A DNA stretch of 64,000 nucleotides from JBMDXB01 sp048594975 (GCA_048594975.1 JBMDXQ010000080.1:62001-126000), one strand, 5' to 3'. Numbered from the stretch's first letter, positions 10,034-20,411 are shown. Program-made: numbers and translations. The notes: generated by a model from the sequence alone, not told the origin.

Positions 10034-10075
10034 ATGGGAGTCCCATCGGAAGCGGCGGCTCACGTCCGCCTTTTT
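10034..10075 (+). terminator. Double hairpin with T-run after the 8970-9995 gene
   Basis: A perfect ATGGGA-g-TCCCAT palindrome (10034-10046) is followed by GGCGG (10054-10058), a 7-base loop and CCGCC (10066-10070), then TTTTTGTTCT. The second hairpin overlaps the 3' end of the convergent hrpB gene. Confidence 0.65.
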
Positions 10076-12519
10076 GTTCTCGCGGTAGGCGCCGCTGACC
10101 ACGGATCCTCCGGCCAGGGGTGTTTGGGGTAGCGGCCGCGCAGCTCCCTCCGCACCTCCGGGTAGGTGTTCGTCCAAAAGCTGTGGAGATCGCGCGTCAT
10201 CTGAATCGGCCGTCCGTTCGGCGCCAGCAGCGCGAGCAGCACCGGCTCGCGGCGCCGGCCGACGCGCGGCGTGTCGGCGAGCCCGAACAGCTCCTGCAGC
10301 TTCACCGACGCGACGACCGTCCCGTCCTCCTGGTACGCCAGCCGGTGCGCGCGCCCGCTCGGCACGACCAGCGTCGAGGGCGCCAGGCGCTCGAGATCGC
10401 GCGTCGCCTCGCGGTCGACGCCGCGCGCGAGATCGACTTCGTTCAGACGGCGGCAACCGGCTGCGGCGCGCACCGCCAGCTCGCGGGCGTCCACCTCGAG
10501 GCGCGCAAAGCGCAGACGCCGGATGAGTTGTTCGTCCTCGTCGCCGAGGCCACGCGCGAGGAACGCGTCCGCGAGCAGCCGCGCCGCGGCGGCGGCATCC
10601 GGCGGCCTCACGCGCTCGGCGAGCACCAGCGCCCCATAGCGGTCGCGCTCGATCGCGCGCACAACGCCACCGGCGTCGATTTCGTGGTCGATCGTCGAGT
10701 CCGTCGGGTCGAGCCAGCTCCGATCGACGATGCTCGCGACGCGCACACGAGCTTCGGCGCCTTCGCCGCGCCGGCCCGCCTGCACGTCGACGGCGACGAC
10801 GAACTCGCCGCCGACTACGCCGCTCTCCGGCCCGAGGACGGCGCCGTGGCCGGACGCGAGCAGCAGCCGCTGGGACCCGGGCGCGCGCCGCCGCGCTACG
10901 CGATCCGGGTAACCCTGGAACACGGCCCGCCTGAATGCGGTGTCGGCAGCCAGCGATGTCGCGCGTCGCGCGTCGCTCCCTGTGTCGTCGTTCGTGCGGC
11001 TGCCCACACTCGAGTGGCGTTCTCGAGTCATCTGGCTTCCACCGTCAGGTGGTAGACCCTGCACGCGACCCGGCTCATTCTTCGCGTGAGTCGTCGTGCG
11101 GCTTCCCGCCCGCTGCAGCTCCGCGGCGACCCGAACCACGTGCCGCGGCAGGCTGGCCTCGTGCTCCACGGCGGACAGCAGATCGCTGGACGTCGCGGCG
11201 GTACGCGGCGGAATGAAGTGGCGCTCCGAGAGCAACGCGCACGACAGCGCCGCCGCGCGGCTCCCGCCGGCGCCGACGAAGATCCGCGCGAGCCGCGGGT
11301 GGAGCGGCAGCCGCTGCATCTCGCGCCCGAGCGCCGTGAGGCGGCCGCCGTCGATCGCGCCGAGGCGTCGAAGCAGTTCGAGGCCCGCGTCGATTGCTGC
11401 CGCCGCTGGAGCCTCGAACCACTCGAGCGTCCGCGGATCGCCGCCCCACGCGATGATGTCGAGCAGCGGTCCGGACAGGTCGATGCGGTGCACATCCGCC
11501 TCGCGGTGGGGACGCAGCCGGTCCGCCTCGCTCCAGAGACGCCAGACGACGCCCGGCCCGAGGCGGCCGGCACGGCCGGCGCGCTGGTCGGCCGAGTCCT
11601 GCGGAATCCGCTCCGTCTCCAGGCTGTCGATGGCGCGATCCGGATCGTAGCGCGCGACCTTGTGCAGGCCGGTGTCGACGACGGCGGTCACGCCGGGAAC
11701 CGTCACGGAGGTCTCGGCGATGTTGGTCGCGAGCACGGCGCGGCGTCCCGAGGCCGGCGCGATCGCGCGATCCTGGTCCGCCGGGTCGAGGCCGCCGTGC
11801 AGCGGTACTACCTCCACCGCCGCTCCCATCAGCGCGCGTACCGCCGGCATCGCGCGCGCAATCTCCGGCGCACCCGGCAGAAAGCACAGCACGTGGCCCG
11901 GCGTGCGCGCCGCGGCAGCGCCGACCGCGTCGGCCAGCGCCAGTCCCGGCACGTAATCGATCTCGATGGGGTGTCCGATTCCCGCCACTTCGACGATCGG
12001 CGCGCCGTCCAGGTAAGCGGCGACCGGCGCGGCGGCGATCGTCGCGGACATCACCACGAACCGCAGGTCGTCCCTGGTCCGCCAGGCCTGCCGCGCGAGC
12101 GCGATGGCGAGATCGGCATGAATGCTCCGCTCATGGAACTCGTCGAGGACCACGGTACGAAAGTCGCCGAGCAGGGGATCCTGCTGGAGCCGCGCCGTCA
12201 GGATGCCTTCGGTGGCGACGAGCAGCCGCGTGTCGCGCCGGAAACGCTGCTCGAAGCGGACGTGCCAGCCGACCTCGCCGCCGAGCGTCCACCCCTGTTC
12301 GGCGGCGATGCGGCGCGCGATGCTGCGCGCGGCGATGCGCCGCGGCTGCAGCAGGATGACCGGGCCGTCGGCAACAAGTGCGGGCGCCACCCGCGTCGTC
12401 TTGCCGGCCCCCGGCGGCGCGACGACCACCGCCGCGCGAGACGCGCGGACGCGCGCGACAATGTCCGGGATGAAGGGATCGATCGGCAGTGAGGGGTCAG
12501 ATCGTGTTTCTTGCACCAA
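10060..12519 (-). CDS. hrpB: ATP-dependent RNA helicase HrpB
   Basis: The protein has 819 residues. DEAH-box helicase motifs are seen: APPGAGKTT (Walker A), DEFHER (DEAH variant), SATI (motif III), ATNIAETSVT and QRAGRAGR (motif VI). The HrpB-type C-terminal part includes YPDRVARRR and ends with LRGRYPKHPWPEDPW. Length matches E. coli HrpB (about 810). Residues 472-525 form a low-complexity insertion of unusual composition. The start (TTG at 12519 or GTG at 12516) lies inside a mobile repeat, so the original start may have been replaced. Its cellular role is poorly known in any species. Confidence 0.92.
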   Translation of the reverse strand: MVQETRSDPSLPIDPFIPDIVARVRASRAAVVVAPPGAGKTTRVAPALVADGPVILLQPRRIAARSIARRIAAEQGWTLGGEVGWHVRFEQRFRRDTRLLVATEGILTARLQQDPLLGDFRTVVLDEFHERSIHADLAIALARQAWRTRDDLRFVVMSATIAAAPVAAYLDGAPIVEVAGIGHPIEIDYVPGLALADAVGAAAARTPGHVLCFLPGAPEIARAMPAVRALMGAAVEVVPLHGGLDPADQDRAIAPASGRRAVLATNIAETSVTVPGVTAVVDTGLHKVARYDPDRAIDSLETERIPQDSADQRAGRAGRLGPGVVWRLWSEADRLRPHREADVHRIDLSGPLLDIIAWGGDPRTLEWFEAPAAAAIDAGLELLRRLGAIDGGRLTALGREMQRLPLHPRLARIFVGAGGSRAAALSCALLSERHFIPPRTAATSSDLLSAVEHEASLPRHVVRVAAELQRAGSRTTTHAKNEPGRVQGLPPDGGSQMTRERHSSVGSRTNDDTGSDARRATSLAADTAFRRAVFQGYPDRVARRRAPGSQRLLLASGHGAVLGPESGVVGGEFVVAVDVQAGRRGEGAEARVRVASIVDRSWLDPTDSTIDHEIDAGGVVRAIERDRYGALVLAERVRPPDAAAAARLLADAFLARGLGDEDEQLIRRLRFARLEVDARELAVRAAAGCRRLNEVDLARGVDREATRDLERLAPSTLVVPSGRAHRLAYQEDGTVVASVKLQELFGLADTPRVGRRREPVLLALLAPNGRPIQMTRDLHSFWTNTYPEVRRELRGRYPKHPWPEDPWSAAPTARTKRRT
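12493..12517 (+). repeat. Partial copy of the GGGTCAGATC palindromic repeat family
   Basis: GGGGTCAGATC followed by GTGTTTCTTGCACC corresponds, on the reverse strand, to the right half of the full element at 51472-51571 (TGCAAGGAACAAGATCTGACCC type). It overlaps the first codons of hrpB. Confidence 0.6.
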
Positions 12520-12614
12520 TGGCCTCTGGAGCCGGACACGGGACCGGGCTCAGATTGCGTCCTCTCGACCGCTCACACGTGCAGGACACACGGTCTGACC
12601 GGCCGACCCGCGGC

Positions 12615-12988
12615 TCATTCGCGCAGGGCGCGAAAGCGGGTCAGGCTGATGACGCTGATGATCGCGGCATTCGCGCCGATCCCGGGCGCGAGCGTCCGCA
12701 GCGCGGCGGAGGTGAAGGCCGGAGCTCGCAGCAGCGTGCGCATGGCATAGCGCGCGTCTTGCCGCACGTTTCGACCACGGGCAGGCCACGGCGTTCCCTG
12801 TCGGCTTCCTTCATCTGCGCGATCCCCAAGTCCTGCCGCGCCGCCGCGCGCGCGTCGGACGCGGTCAAGCCGGCCCGCCGCTACGGCTCGGCGAGCATCT
12901 CGAGGTGGAACTCCACCTCCCGATCGAGGTCGCGATCCGTGTGCCGTTGCCCCGGCTTGGCGGCGAGCCGAGACCAGAACGTCCGCAC
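12615..12988 (-). pseudogene. Degraded N-terminal (and possible C-terminal) fragment of an ADOP-type permease
   Basis: From GTG 12988 the frame reads VRTFWSRLAAKPGQ, DREVEFHLEMLAEP, then a stop codon, then LTASDARAAARQDLG and MKEADRERRGLPVVE. A frameshift leads into RQDARYAMRTLLRAPAF and GIGANAAIISVI before a stop. This matches the permease prefix domain and first membrane helix of the intact neighbour at 13002-15644. It ends in RALRE-stop, like an ADOP C-terminus, which suggests an internal deletion of a tandem copy. Confidence 0.85.
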
Positions 12989-13001
12989 CGCGACCGCCCT
13001 C

Positions 13002-15644
13002 TTACTCCTGGCGCAGCGCCACGGACGGATCGATCCGCAGCGCGCGCCGCGCCGGGATCACGTGGGCCGCGAGCGCGACGAAGGTCAGGATGCCGGCCGC
13101 CGCGGCAAGCGTCGCGGGATCCCGTCCGTCCACGCCGAACAGCAGCGACTCCATCGACCGCACGAGGACCATCGTCGCCACGAGGCCGCACGCGAGGCCG
13201 GCGGCGATCGTGCCCGCCCCGCTCGCCAGGATCAGGCCCAGCACGTGCGACGGCGTGGCGCCAAGCGCCATGCGCACGCCGACTTCCCGCGTGCGCTGCG
13301 CGACGGTGTACGACACGACGCCGTAGAGGCCGACGGCGGCCAGCAGGAGCGCGAGGCCGGCGAACGCGCCGAGCAAGCGCATCGCGAAACGCCGGTCGGC
13401 CACCGTCCCGTCCACCAGCTCGCGCATCGTGGCGATCTGGTACACCGGGACCGTGGGATCGAGCCCGCGGATCACACCTCGCAGTGCCGGCATCAGCACG
13501 TCCGGCGGCTGCGCGGAACGCACCGTCAGGACGAGGAACGAATCGGTGAGCTGGCTCTGCGGCAGGTAGGCCTGCAACGACGGCGGCTCGTCGAGGCCGA
13601 AATGGCGCACGTCGCCGACGATGCCCACGACCGTCCGCCATGGGCCCTCGTCGGCGCCACCCAGACGGATGCGTTGCCCGATGGGATCTGCACCAGGCCA
13701 CAGCTCACGCGCCGTGGACTCTCCGATGACGACGACCGGCAGGGAGTCTGCGCGGTCCGCGTCCGTGACCGGTCGCCCCCGGAGGAGCGGGATGCCCATC
13801 ACGCGGAAGTACTCAGGCGTCACCGAGTACCGTTCGACGGAGGGACTCTCCGAGGGGTTCGCTGCGACACGGCCCTGGATGTGGAAGCCGCGCTGATCGT
13901 AGTTTCCGCCCATGGGGACCTGGCTGGTCGCCGCTGCCGTCTCGACGCCCGGCAGCGCGCGCACGCCTTCAACGAGCTGCTCGGTGAAGTGGTTGACCGC
14001 CCTGTCCTCTGCCCAGGCCTGCCCCACGAGCGAGAACTGAAGCGTCAGCACGTCGCGGGCTTCGAAGCCGGCGTCCACGCGCGCGAGCCGCGCGACGCTC
14101 CGGAGCATGAGACCGGCCGCCGCAAGCAGCACCAGCGCGAGCGCCAGGTCTCCCACGGCCAGCAGGCGGCGCGCCCCGTACGAGGCGCGGCCGGCCGTCG
14201 CGCGCGACTCGGCCGCGAGCGCACGCTGCGGGTCGCTGGCCGCCGCGCGCCAGGCCGGCAGCAGGCCGAACAGCACGCCGGTCGCCACCGACAGCAGGAG
14301 CGCGAAGAGGAAGACGCGCGCGTCGAGCGAGACCAGGTCGAGGCGCGGGATCGACGCGGGCGCGAGGGCGAGCAGGCTCCGCAGCGACACCGCCGCCAGC
14401 GCGACGCCTGCCGCGCCGCCGGCGAGTCCCAGGATGAGGCTCTCGGTGGCGTGCTGCCGCGCGAGGCGGCCGCGCCCGGCTCCGAGCGCCGCGCGGACGG
14501 CCATCTCGCGCGCGCGGTGGATCGAGCGGACGAGCGCGAGGTTCGCGACGTTCGCGCACGCGATCAGCAGCACCAGACCGACCGCGGCGAGCAGCGGGAG
14601 CAGCACGCTGCGGACCGGTCCCGCCACGGCATCCGGCAAGCGCAGCACGGCAACCTCCGCCGGTGCGTACTCCGTTGGGTAGGTGCGCGCCAGGGCCGCC
14701 CGGATCGCGTTCAGCTCGGCGCGCGCGGAGGCCATCGTCGCGTCCGAGCGCAGCCGGCCGACCGCGCGCAGGTGCTGGCAGCTGCGGCACGACGAGGAGC
14801 CGGCGGCGTCGTACCCGAGCGGTGCCCACATCTCCGCGCGGGCGTAATAGCGCCGGGAGAGCACGGGCTCGTAGCCGGCCGGCAGGACGCCGATGATCCG
14901 GTAGTCCCGGTCGTTCATCCGCACGGTCCGCCCGACCGCACCGGGATCCGCACCGAACCGTCGCCGCCACAGTCCATCGCTGATGATCAGCACTCGCCAG
15001 TGATCCGGACGGTCCTCGTCGCGCGTGAAGGTCCGCCCGAGCGCCGGCGTCACGCCGAGCGTCTCGAAGTAGTTCCAGCTGACGCGCAGCGCGGTGATGC
15101 GCTCCGCCTCGTCGTGGGTGACAAGCGTCGGCGTCCAGCTCCGGATTGCGGCCACGTGCGCGAGCGTCTTCGCGCGCTCGCGGTAATCGACGAGCGTGAG
15201 ATAACCGATGTTGCCGGGCTGCCCCTCGGCGTTCCCATCGGCGAAGACCACCAGACGCTCCGGGTCGGGGTACGGCAGCGGCCGGAGGAGGACGGCGTCG
15301 ACCACGGAGAAGATGGCGGTGTTGGCGCCGATGCCGAGCGCGAGCGTGAGGATCGCCGCCAGCGCGAAGCTGGGCGTGCGCCGCAGCGTGCGGACGGCAT
15401 ACCGAGCATCCTGCACGACGGTCTCGATCGAGGGAAGTCCGCGCCGCTCGCGATAGGCTTCCTTCATCTGCAGCACCCCTCCAAACTCCCGCCGCGCCGC
15501 CGCGCGTGCCTCGTCCGCGGTCATGCCGTCACGCATGTACCGCTCCGCGAGCATCTCGAGGTGGAACGCCACCTCGTCGTCGAGACGCGCGTCGAGGCGC
15601 GACCCCAGGAGCAGGCCCTTCAGCCGGGAGAAAAACGTTCGCAT
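13002..15644 (-). CDS. MacB-like ABC transporter permease of the ADOP type
   Basis: The protein has 880 residues. The N-terminal permease prefix domain (DEVAFHLEMLAERYMRDGM, ARREFGGVLQMKEAYRERRG) precedes a first membrane helix (LAAILTLALGIGANTAIFSV). A MacB periplasmic core, an FtsX domain (about 370-480) and a second periplasmic domain follow. The final FtsX domain carries GLYGVVSYTVAQRTREVGVR and ALGATPSHVLGLI, and the protein ends RALRIDPSVALRQE. This is the usual acidobacterial duplicated-FtsX (ADOP) architecture and length. Such proteins lack their own ATPase; the substrate is unknown. A PadR regulator directly upstream is the standard partner. Confidence 0.93.
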   Translation of the reverse strand: MRTFFSRLKGLLLGSRLDARLDDEVAFHLEMLAERYMRDGMTADEARAAARREFGGVLQMKEAYRERRGLPSIETVVQDARYAVRTLRRTPSFALAAILTLALGIGANTAIFSVVDAVLLRPLPYPDPERLVVFADGNAEGQPGNIGYLTLVDYRERAKTLAHVAAIRSWTPTLVTHDEAERITALRVSWNYFETLGVTPALGRTFTRDEDRPDHWRVLIISDGLWRRRFGADPGAVGRTVRMNDRDYRIIGVLPAGYEPVLSRRYYARAEMWAPLGYDAAGSSSCRSCQHLRAVGRLRSDATMASARAELNAIRAALARTYPTEYAPAEVAVLRLPDAVAGPVRSVLLPLLAAVGLVLLIACANVANLALVRSIHRAREMAVRAALGAGRGRLARQHATESLILGLAGGAAGVALAAVSLRSLLALAPASIPRLDLVSLDARVFLFALLLSVATGVLFGLLPAWRAAASDPQRALAAESRATAGRASYGARRLLAVGDLALALVLLAAAGLMLRSVARLARVDAGFEARDVLTLQFSLVGQAWAEDRAVNHFTEQLVEGVRALPGVETAAATSQVPMGGNYDQRGFHIQGRVAANPSESPSVERYSVTPEYFRVMGIPLLRGRPVTDADRADSLPVVVIGESTARELWPGADPIGQRIRLGGADEGPWRTVVGIVGDVRHFGLDEPPSLQAYLPQSQLTDSFLVLTVRSAQPPDVLMPALRGVIRGLDPTVPVYQIATMRELVDGTVADRRFAMRLLGAFAGLALLLAAVGLYGVVSYTVAQRTREVGVRMALGATPSHVLGLILASGAGTIAAGLACGLVATMVLVRSMESLLFGVDGRDPATLAAAAGILTFVALAAHVIPARRALRIDPSVALRQE

Positions 15645-15692
15645 CGCTGTTCGACGGAACTGCAGTTCCGCCTGTCGGCGGGACGGACACCT

Positions 15693-16040
15693 CTACGAGG
15701 GCGCGCCGCCGGGCCGGAGGAGGCGTCCCATGATCTCCACCGTCCGCTGCCATTCGCTTTCTTCGCGCGCGAGCTGCCGGCGTCCCGTCCGCGTCAGCGC
15801 GTAGTAGCGCGCCTTCCGGTTGTTCTCCGAGGTCCCCCAGCTCGACTTGATCCAGCCGCGCTGTTCCAGGCGCAGGAGCGCCGGGTACAGCGTGCCCTGG
15901 TTGAGGTGCAGCACGTCGTCCGAGATCTGCCTGATCCGCCGCGCGATGCCGTAGCCGTGCATCGAGCCGAGCGTGTCGAGCGTCTTGAGGACCATGAGGT
16001 CCAGCGTGCCCTGGAGGACGTCCGACCTGGGGTGTGTCAT
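15693..16040 (-). CDS. PadR-family transcriptional regulator
   Basis: The protein has 115 residues from the ATG at 16040 (MTHPRSDVLQGTLDLMVLKT). An upstream in-frame ATG at 16094 would add 18 residues of weak composition. The winged helix shows LDTLGSMHGYGIARRI, LHLNQGTLYPALLRLEQRGWI and ARYYALTRTGRRQL, all family hallmarks. In acidobacteria these proteins typically repress adjacent ADOP permease genes. Only 48 bp separate it from the permease start. A CCTGTTG...CAACAGG inverted repeat upstream is a likely binding site. Confidence 0.9.
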   Translation of the reverse strand: MTHPRSDVLQGTLDLMVLKTLDTLGSMHGYGIARRIRQISDDVLHLNQGTLYPALLRLEQRGWIKSSWGTSENNRKARYYALTRTGRRQLAREESEWQRTVEIMGRLLRPGGAPS

Positions 16041-16111
16041 CCGACGACCTGTTGCGCCGCCCCCGGGGTCGAGCGGCTCCTGTTGATTGTCCACAGAAGC
16101 CTAGCGTACGA

Positions 16112-16130
16112 CCTGTTGGGCGTCAACAGG
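16112..16130. promoter_or_regulatory. Inverted repeat, candidate PadR operator
   Basis: CCTGTTG-GGCGT-CAACAGG has perfect 7-bp arms. Further half-sites occur nearby: CCTGTTG around 16047 and 16080 and CAACAGG around 16204. They lie between the divergent padR and HAD genes. Confidence 0.6.
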
Positions 16131-16293
16131 GGGAGACGGGTCAGATCCCAGCCTCCTCGAGGCGAGGAAGGCGTTCCGGACGGACGGCGCGACGGCAGCC
16201 ATCAACAGGATGATCTCGATGCCCTGTGCCTTGGCTAGCCTTTCGTCTCTGATACCCTGCATGCGAACAGGGGAGCAGGGGGGAGACGAGGCG

Positions 16294-16977
16294 ATGGTCG
16301 AGACGGTCTTCCTGGACGCAGGCGGGGTGCTGGTCTTCCCGAACTGGACGCGGGTGAGCGAGGCGCTCGCGCGGCGGGGCGTCACCGTCGGACCCGAGGC
16401 GCTCGCCTCCGCCGACCCGCACGCCCGGTGGCAGCTCGATACCGGCACGACGATCACCACGACCACCGATGCCGCGCGCGGCTGGCTGTACTTCGACCTG
16501 GTACTCACGTGCGCGGGCGTGCCGCTCGGCCCCGCAACCGACGCCGCGCTCGCCGAGCTCTACGCCTACCACCAGGAGACCAACCTCTGGGAGCACGTCC
16601 CCGCTGCCGTCGTCCCCGCCCTGCAGGCCCTGCGCGACAGCGGCCTCACCCTCGTCGTCGTCTCGAACGCCAACGGGACGCTGCGCGCGAAGTTCGACCA
16701 GCTCGGTCTCACCGGACATGTCCATTACGTGCTCGACTCCTGCGAGTTCGGCGTCGAGAAGCCCGATCCGCGGCTGTTCCGGATCGCGATGGAGAAAAGC
16801 GGCGCGAGGCCGGAGACCACCGTGCATGTCGGCGACCTGTATCACGTCGACGTGCTCGGCGCGCGCGCCGCGGGCCTGCGCGGCGTGCTGTTCGACGAGG
16901 CGGGACTCTACACCGACGTCGACTGCCAGAAGGTAAAGTCGCTGCCGGAGCTGGTGGCGCTGTTGCCGACGCTCTAG
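16294..16977 (+). CDS. HAD-superfamily hydrolase
   Basis: The protein has 227 residues. Motif I is FLDAGGVLV, in which the second Asp of the usual DxD position is Gly. Motif II is VVSNANGT, the motif III lysine is in FGVEKPDPRLF, and motif IV is HVGDLYHVDVLGARAAG. This is the YjjG/PGP-like subclass of phosphatases acting on small phosphorylated metabolites; the substrate is unknown. The ATG at 16294 was chosen because GGAG-rich sequence precedes it. The missing second Asp (Gly) could mean altered activity, although DxG variants exist. Confidence 0.85.
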   Translation: MVETVFLDAGGVLVFPNWTRVSEALARRGVTVGPEALASADPHARWQLDTGTTITTTTDAARGWLYFDLVLTCAGVPLGPATDAALAELYAYHQETNLWEHVPAAVVPALQALRDSGLTLVVVSNANGTLRAKFDQLGLTGHVHYVLDSCEFGVEKPDPRLFRIAMEKSGARPETTVHVGDLYHVDVLGARAAGLRGVLFDEAGLYTDVDCQKVKSLPELVALLPTL

Positions 16978-17006
16978 CAGGCGACGAACGCTCGCGTCGA
17001 CTCGAT

Positions 17007-17030
17007 CTTCCGGCTGGAGCCGGAAGCTAC
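17007..17030. repeat. Palindromic repeat (CTTCCGGCT-GG-AGCCGGAAG then CTAC)
   Basis: Perfect 9-bp arms around GG are followed by CTAC. A related palindrome with the same GGAAGCTAC flank lies at 42222-42244. It sits between convergent HAD and glnS genes and may also act as a bidirectional terminator stem. Confidence 0.65.
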
Positions 17031-17070
17031 CCGGCCCATGCGAAACACGAAGGAACAGCGCGGCCCCGGC

Positions 17071-18783
<1,713 letters not shown>

Positions 18784-18797
18784 GGCGATCAAGAGCC

Positions 18798-18803
18798 ATT
18801 ATA
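18798..18803 (-). promoter_or_regulatory. -10 box (TATAAT) of glnS
   Basis: On the minus strand TATAAT is followed by only 14 bases before the glnS ATG. No good -35 is seen at 17 bp. A transcript from here would carry a leader of under 10 nt. Confidence 0.55.
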
Positions 18804-18880
18804 TCGGCCGATCGAGCCACCGGGGCATTGGGCGGGTGAGCGATCTGGCGGAACATCAGTTACCGGTTGAAGGAGGTCCC

Positions 18881-19414
18881 ATGCGACGGCACATCGTACT
18901 TCCCGCCCTGGTGGCGACGGTCTGCGGCGCGCTCGGGGCTGCCGCGGCCGCTCAAAGCACCCGTGAACCGGACGTGCTGTCGGCGCTCCTCGCCGAGGTG
19001 CGCGGGCTCCGCCAGGCGATGGAACAGATGGCATCCGCTGGCCCGCGCGTCCAGCTCGCGCTCGGCCGGCTGCAGCTCCAGGAACAGCGCGTCAACACGA
19101 TGATTCGTCGCCTCGAAGGGGTCCGCGACAGCACGGCGGCCGCCGAACGGGGCGTCACGCAGGCGCAAAGCGACATCGCGCGCATACAGGAGGCGCTGAA
19201 GACGGCGGAAGCCGGCGGAGACACGGCCGACGCGCGCGCCCTCGCGTTCGAGATCGCCGAGATGAAGCGGCGCCTGTCCCTCGCCCAGCAGGACCTCCAG
19301 CGCTGGCAGGCGGAGGAGGGCACGCTCCAGCAGCAGATCGCCGGCGAGCAGGCGCGCTGGGCGGACATCAACCGGACGCTCGAGGAGCTGGAGCGCGCAC
19401 TCGGAAAGCGCTGA
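18881..19414 (+). CDS. Secreted coiled-coil protein, paralogue 1
   Basis: The protein has 177 residues. A signal peptide ends near AAAAAQ (residue 25). A segment with EPDVLSALLAEVRGLRQAME and QLALGRLQLQEQRVNTMIRR is nearly identical to the next paralogue. A long helix rich in Glu, Gln and Ala then ends RTLEELERALGKR. The heptad pattern suggests a periplasmic coiled coil. AAGGAGG lies 5 bp before the ATG. It probably shares a promoter with glnS divergently. Function is unknown. Confidence 0.8.
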   Translation: MRRHIVLPALVATVCGALGAAAAAQSTREPDVLSALLAEVRGLRQAMEQMASAGPRVQLALGRLQLQEQRVNTMIRRLEGVRDSTAAAERGVTQAQSDIARIQEALKTAEAGGDTADARALAFEIAEMKRRLSLAQQDLQRWQAEEGTLQQQIAGEQARWADINRTLEELERALGKR

Positions 19415-19445
19415 GAACCCCCACGATCCGTGCGAGGATCGCCGC

Positions 19446-19500
19446 GGGAGGTTCGTATGCGATTGGCGAAGTGGGCGATCGTGACGCGACGTCTCGTATT
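19446..19500 (+). pseudogene. Stub of a third tandem coiled-coil paralogue (RBS and first codons only)
   Basis: GGGAGGTTCGTATGCGATTGG with GCGAAG at 19446-19470 closely matches the ribosome site and first codons of the gene at 19840 (GGAGGTCGT-ATGCGATTGACGAAG). Only about six codons are conserved (MRLAKW). The frame then enters unrelated repeat-like sequence. It looks like a deleted or interrupted middle copy of the tandem array. Confidence 0.6.
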
Positions 19501-19555
19501 CACTACCGGGACCGTCGTGCGTCTTGTATGGCTCGCGGCAGTTGTCCTCGGACGC

Positions 19556-19652
19556 ACCGCAAAGCACGCGAAGGACGCGAAGTCCAACAGGTACTGTCAC
19601 GGTATCTGGTCATCAACCCCTGGGGCTTTGCGCCGTCCGCGTTCTTTGCGGC
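19556..19652. repeat. Imperfect inverted repeat with CCGCAAAG termini
   Basis: Left arm 19556-19583 (ACCGCAAAGCACGCGAAGG...) pairs with right arm 19625-19652, whose complement begins GCCGCAAAGAACGCGG. About 5 of 28 positions mismatch and the loop is about 41 bases. It lies between the two coiled-coil paralogues and is followed by CCAACG-type short repeats (19696-19760). Confidence 0.65.
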
Positions 19653-19839
19653 AGCGGCCTCGTGACACCTGCAATTCCGCTGACGACGGCAATTTTCCAA
19701 CGATCCAACGGCCAACGTCCAAAAGGAGAAGAACGCCCAATAGCCAAGGTCCAACTCCCCATCGCCTGCGGGCTCACTCCGACGTTCCGATGCCGACGCG
19801 TGGCACATCCGTGCGATCATCCCGGGCGGAGGAGGTCGT

Positions 19840-20379
19840 ATGCGATTGACGAAGCGGCTGTTGGCGGGCGCAGGACTGATCGGGATCGGACTCGTCGCGT
19901 CCGTCGCCGCGCAGGGGGAGCGGCCACAGGAGCCCGACGTGCTGGCGGCGTTATTGACGGAGGTCCGGGGCTTGCGGCAGGCCATGGAGCAAATGGCGTC
20001 CGCGGGGCCGCGCGTGCAGCTCGCGCTCGGGCGCCTGCAGCTCCAAGAACAGCGCGTCAACACGATGATCAGGCGGCTCGAGACGATCCGCGACTCCATC
20101 TCGAAACAGCAGCAGGAGGGCGCGGGGATCCAGGCGCAGGTGGCGAGCTTCGAGACGATGTTCAAGCAGAACGAGAAGGACATGCCGCCCGGCGAGGCCA
20201 ACCCCATGACGGCCGCGATGTCCGGCTTTCGAAAAGCCGTGGCCGCCGGCGAGGCGGAGATTCAACGGCTGCAGGAGGAAGAGGCGCAGCTCCGGCAGCA
20301 AATCGCCGCGGAGCAGGGGCGATGGTCGGAGATCAACCGCACGCTCGAAGACCTCGAGCGCGCGCTCGGGAGACGATGA
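19840..20379 (+). CDS. Secreted coiled-coil protein, paralogue 2
   Basis: The protein has 179 residues. The signal peptide ends at VAAQ (about 25). The block from EPDVLAALLTEVRGLRQAME to NTMIRRLE is almost the same as in the gene at 18881, whereas the central helix differs (DSISKQQQEGAGIQAQVASF). The end again reads INRTLEDLERALGRR. Conserved ends with a variable middle suggest dimeric coiled coils in which partner choice lies in the middle. GGAGGTCGT precedes the ATG. Function is unknown. Confidence 0.8.
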   Translation: MRLTKRLLAGAGLIGIGLVASVAAQGERPQEPDVLAALLTEVRGLRQAMEQMASAGPRVQLALGRLQLQEQRVNTMIRRLETIRDSISKQQQEGAGIQAQVASFETMFKQNEKDMPPGEANPMTAAMSGFRKAVAAGEAEIQRLQEEEAQLRQQIAAEQGRWSEINRTLEDLERALGRR

Positions 20380-20411
20380 CGCGTCCAGCCACCGGCGTGA
20401 TCGAGTCCACG

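Noticed and set aside
12489..16238. Very long plus-strand open frame (1249 codons)
   Set aside because: It is the mirror of the minus-strand ADOP permease and PadR genes; its sequence is Arg/His/Gln-rich without any domain.
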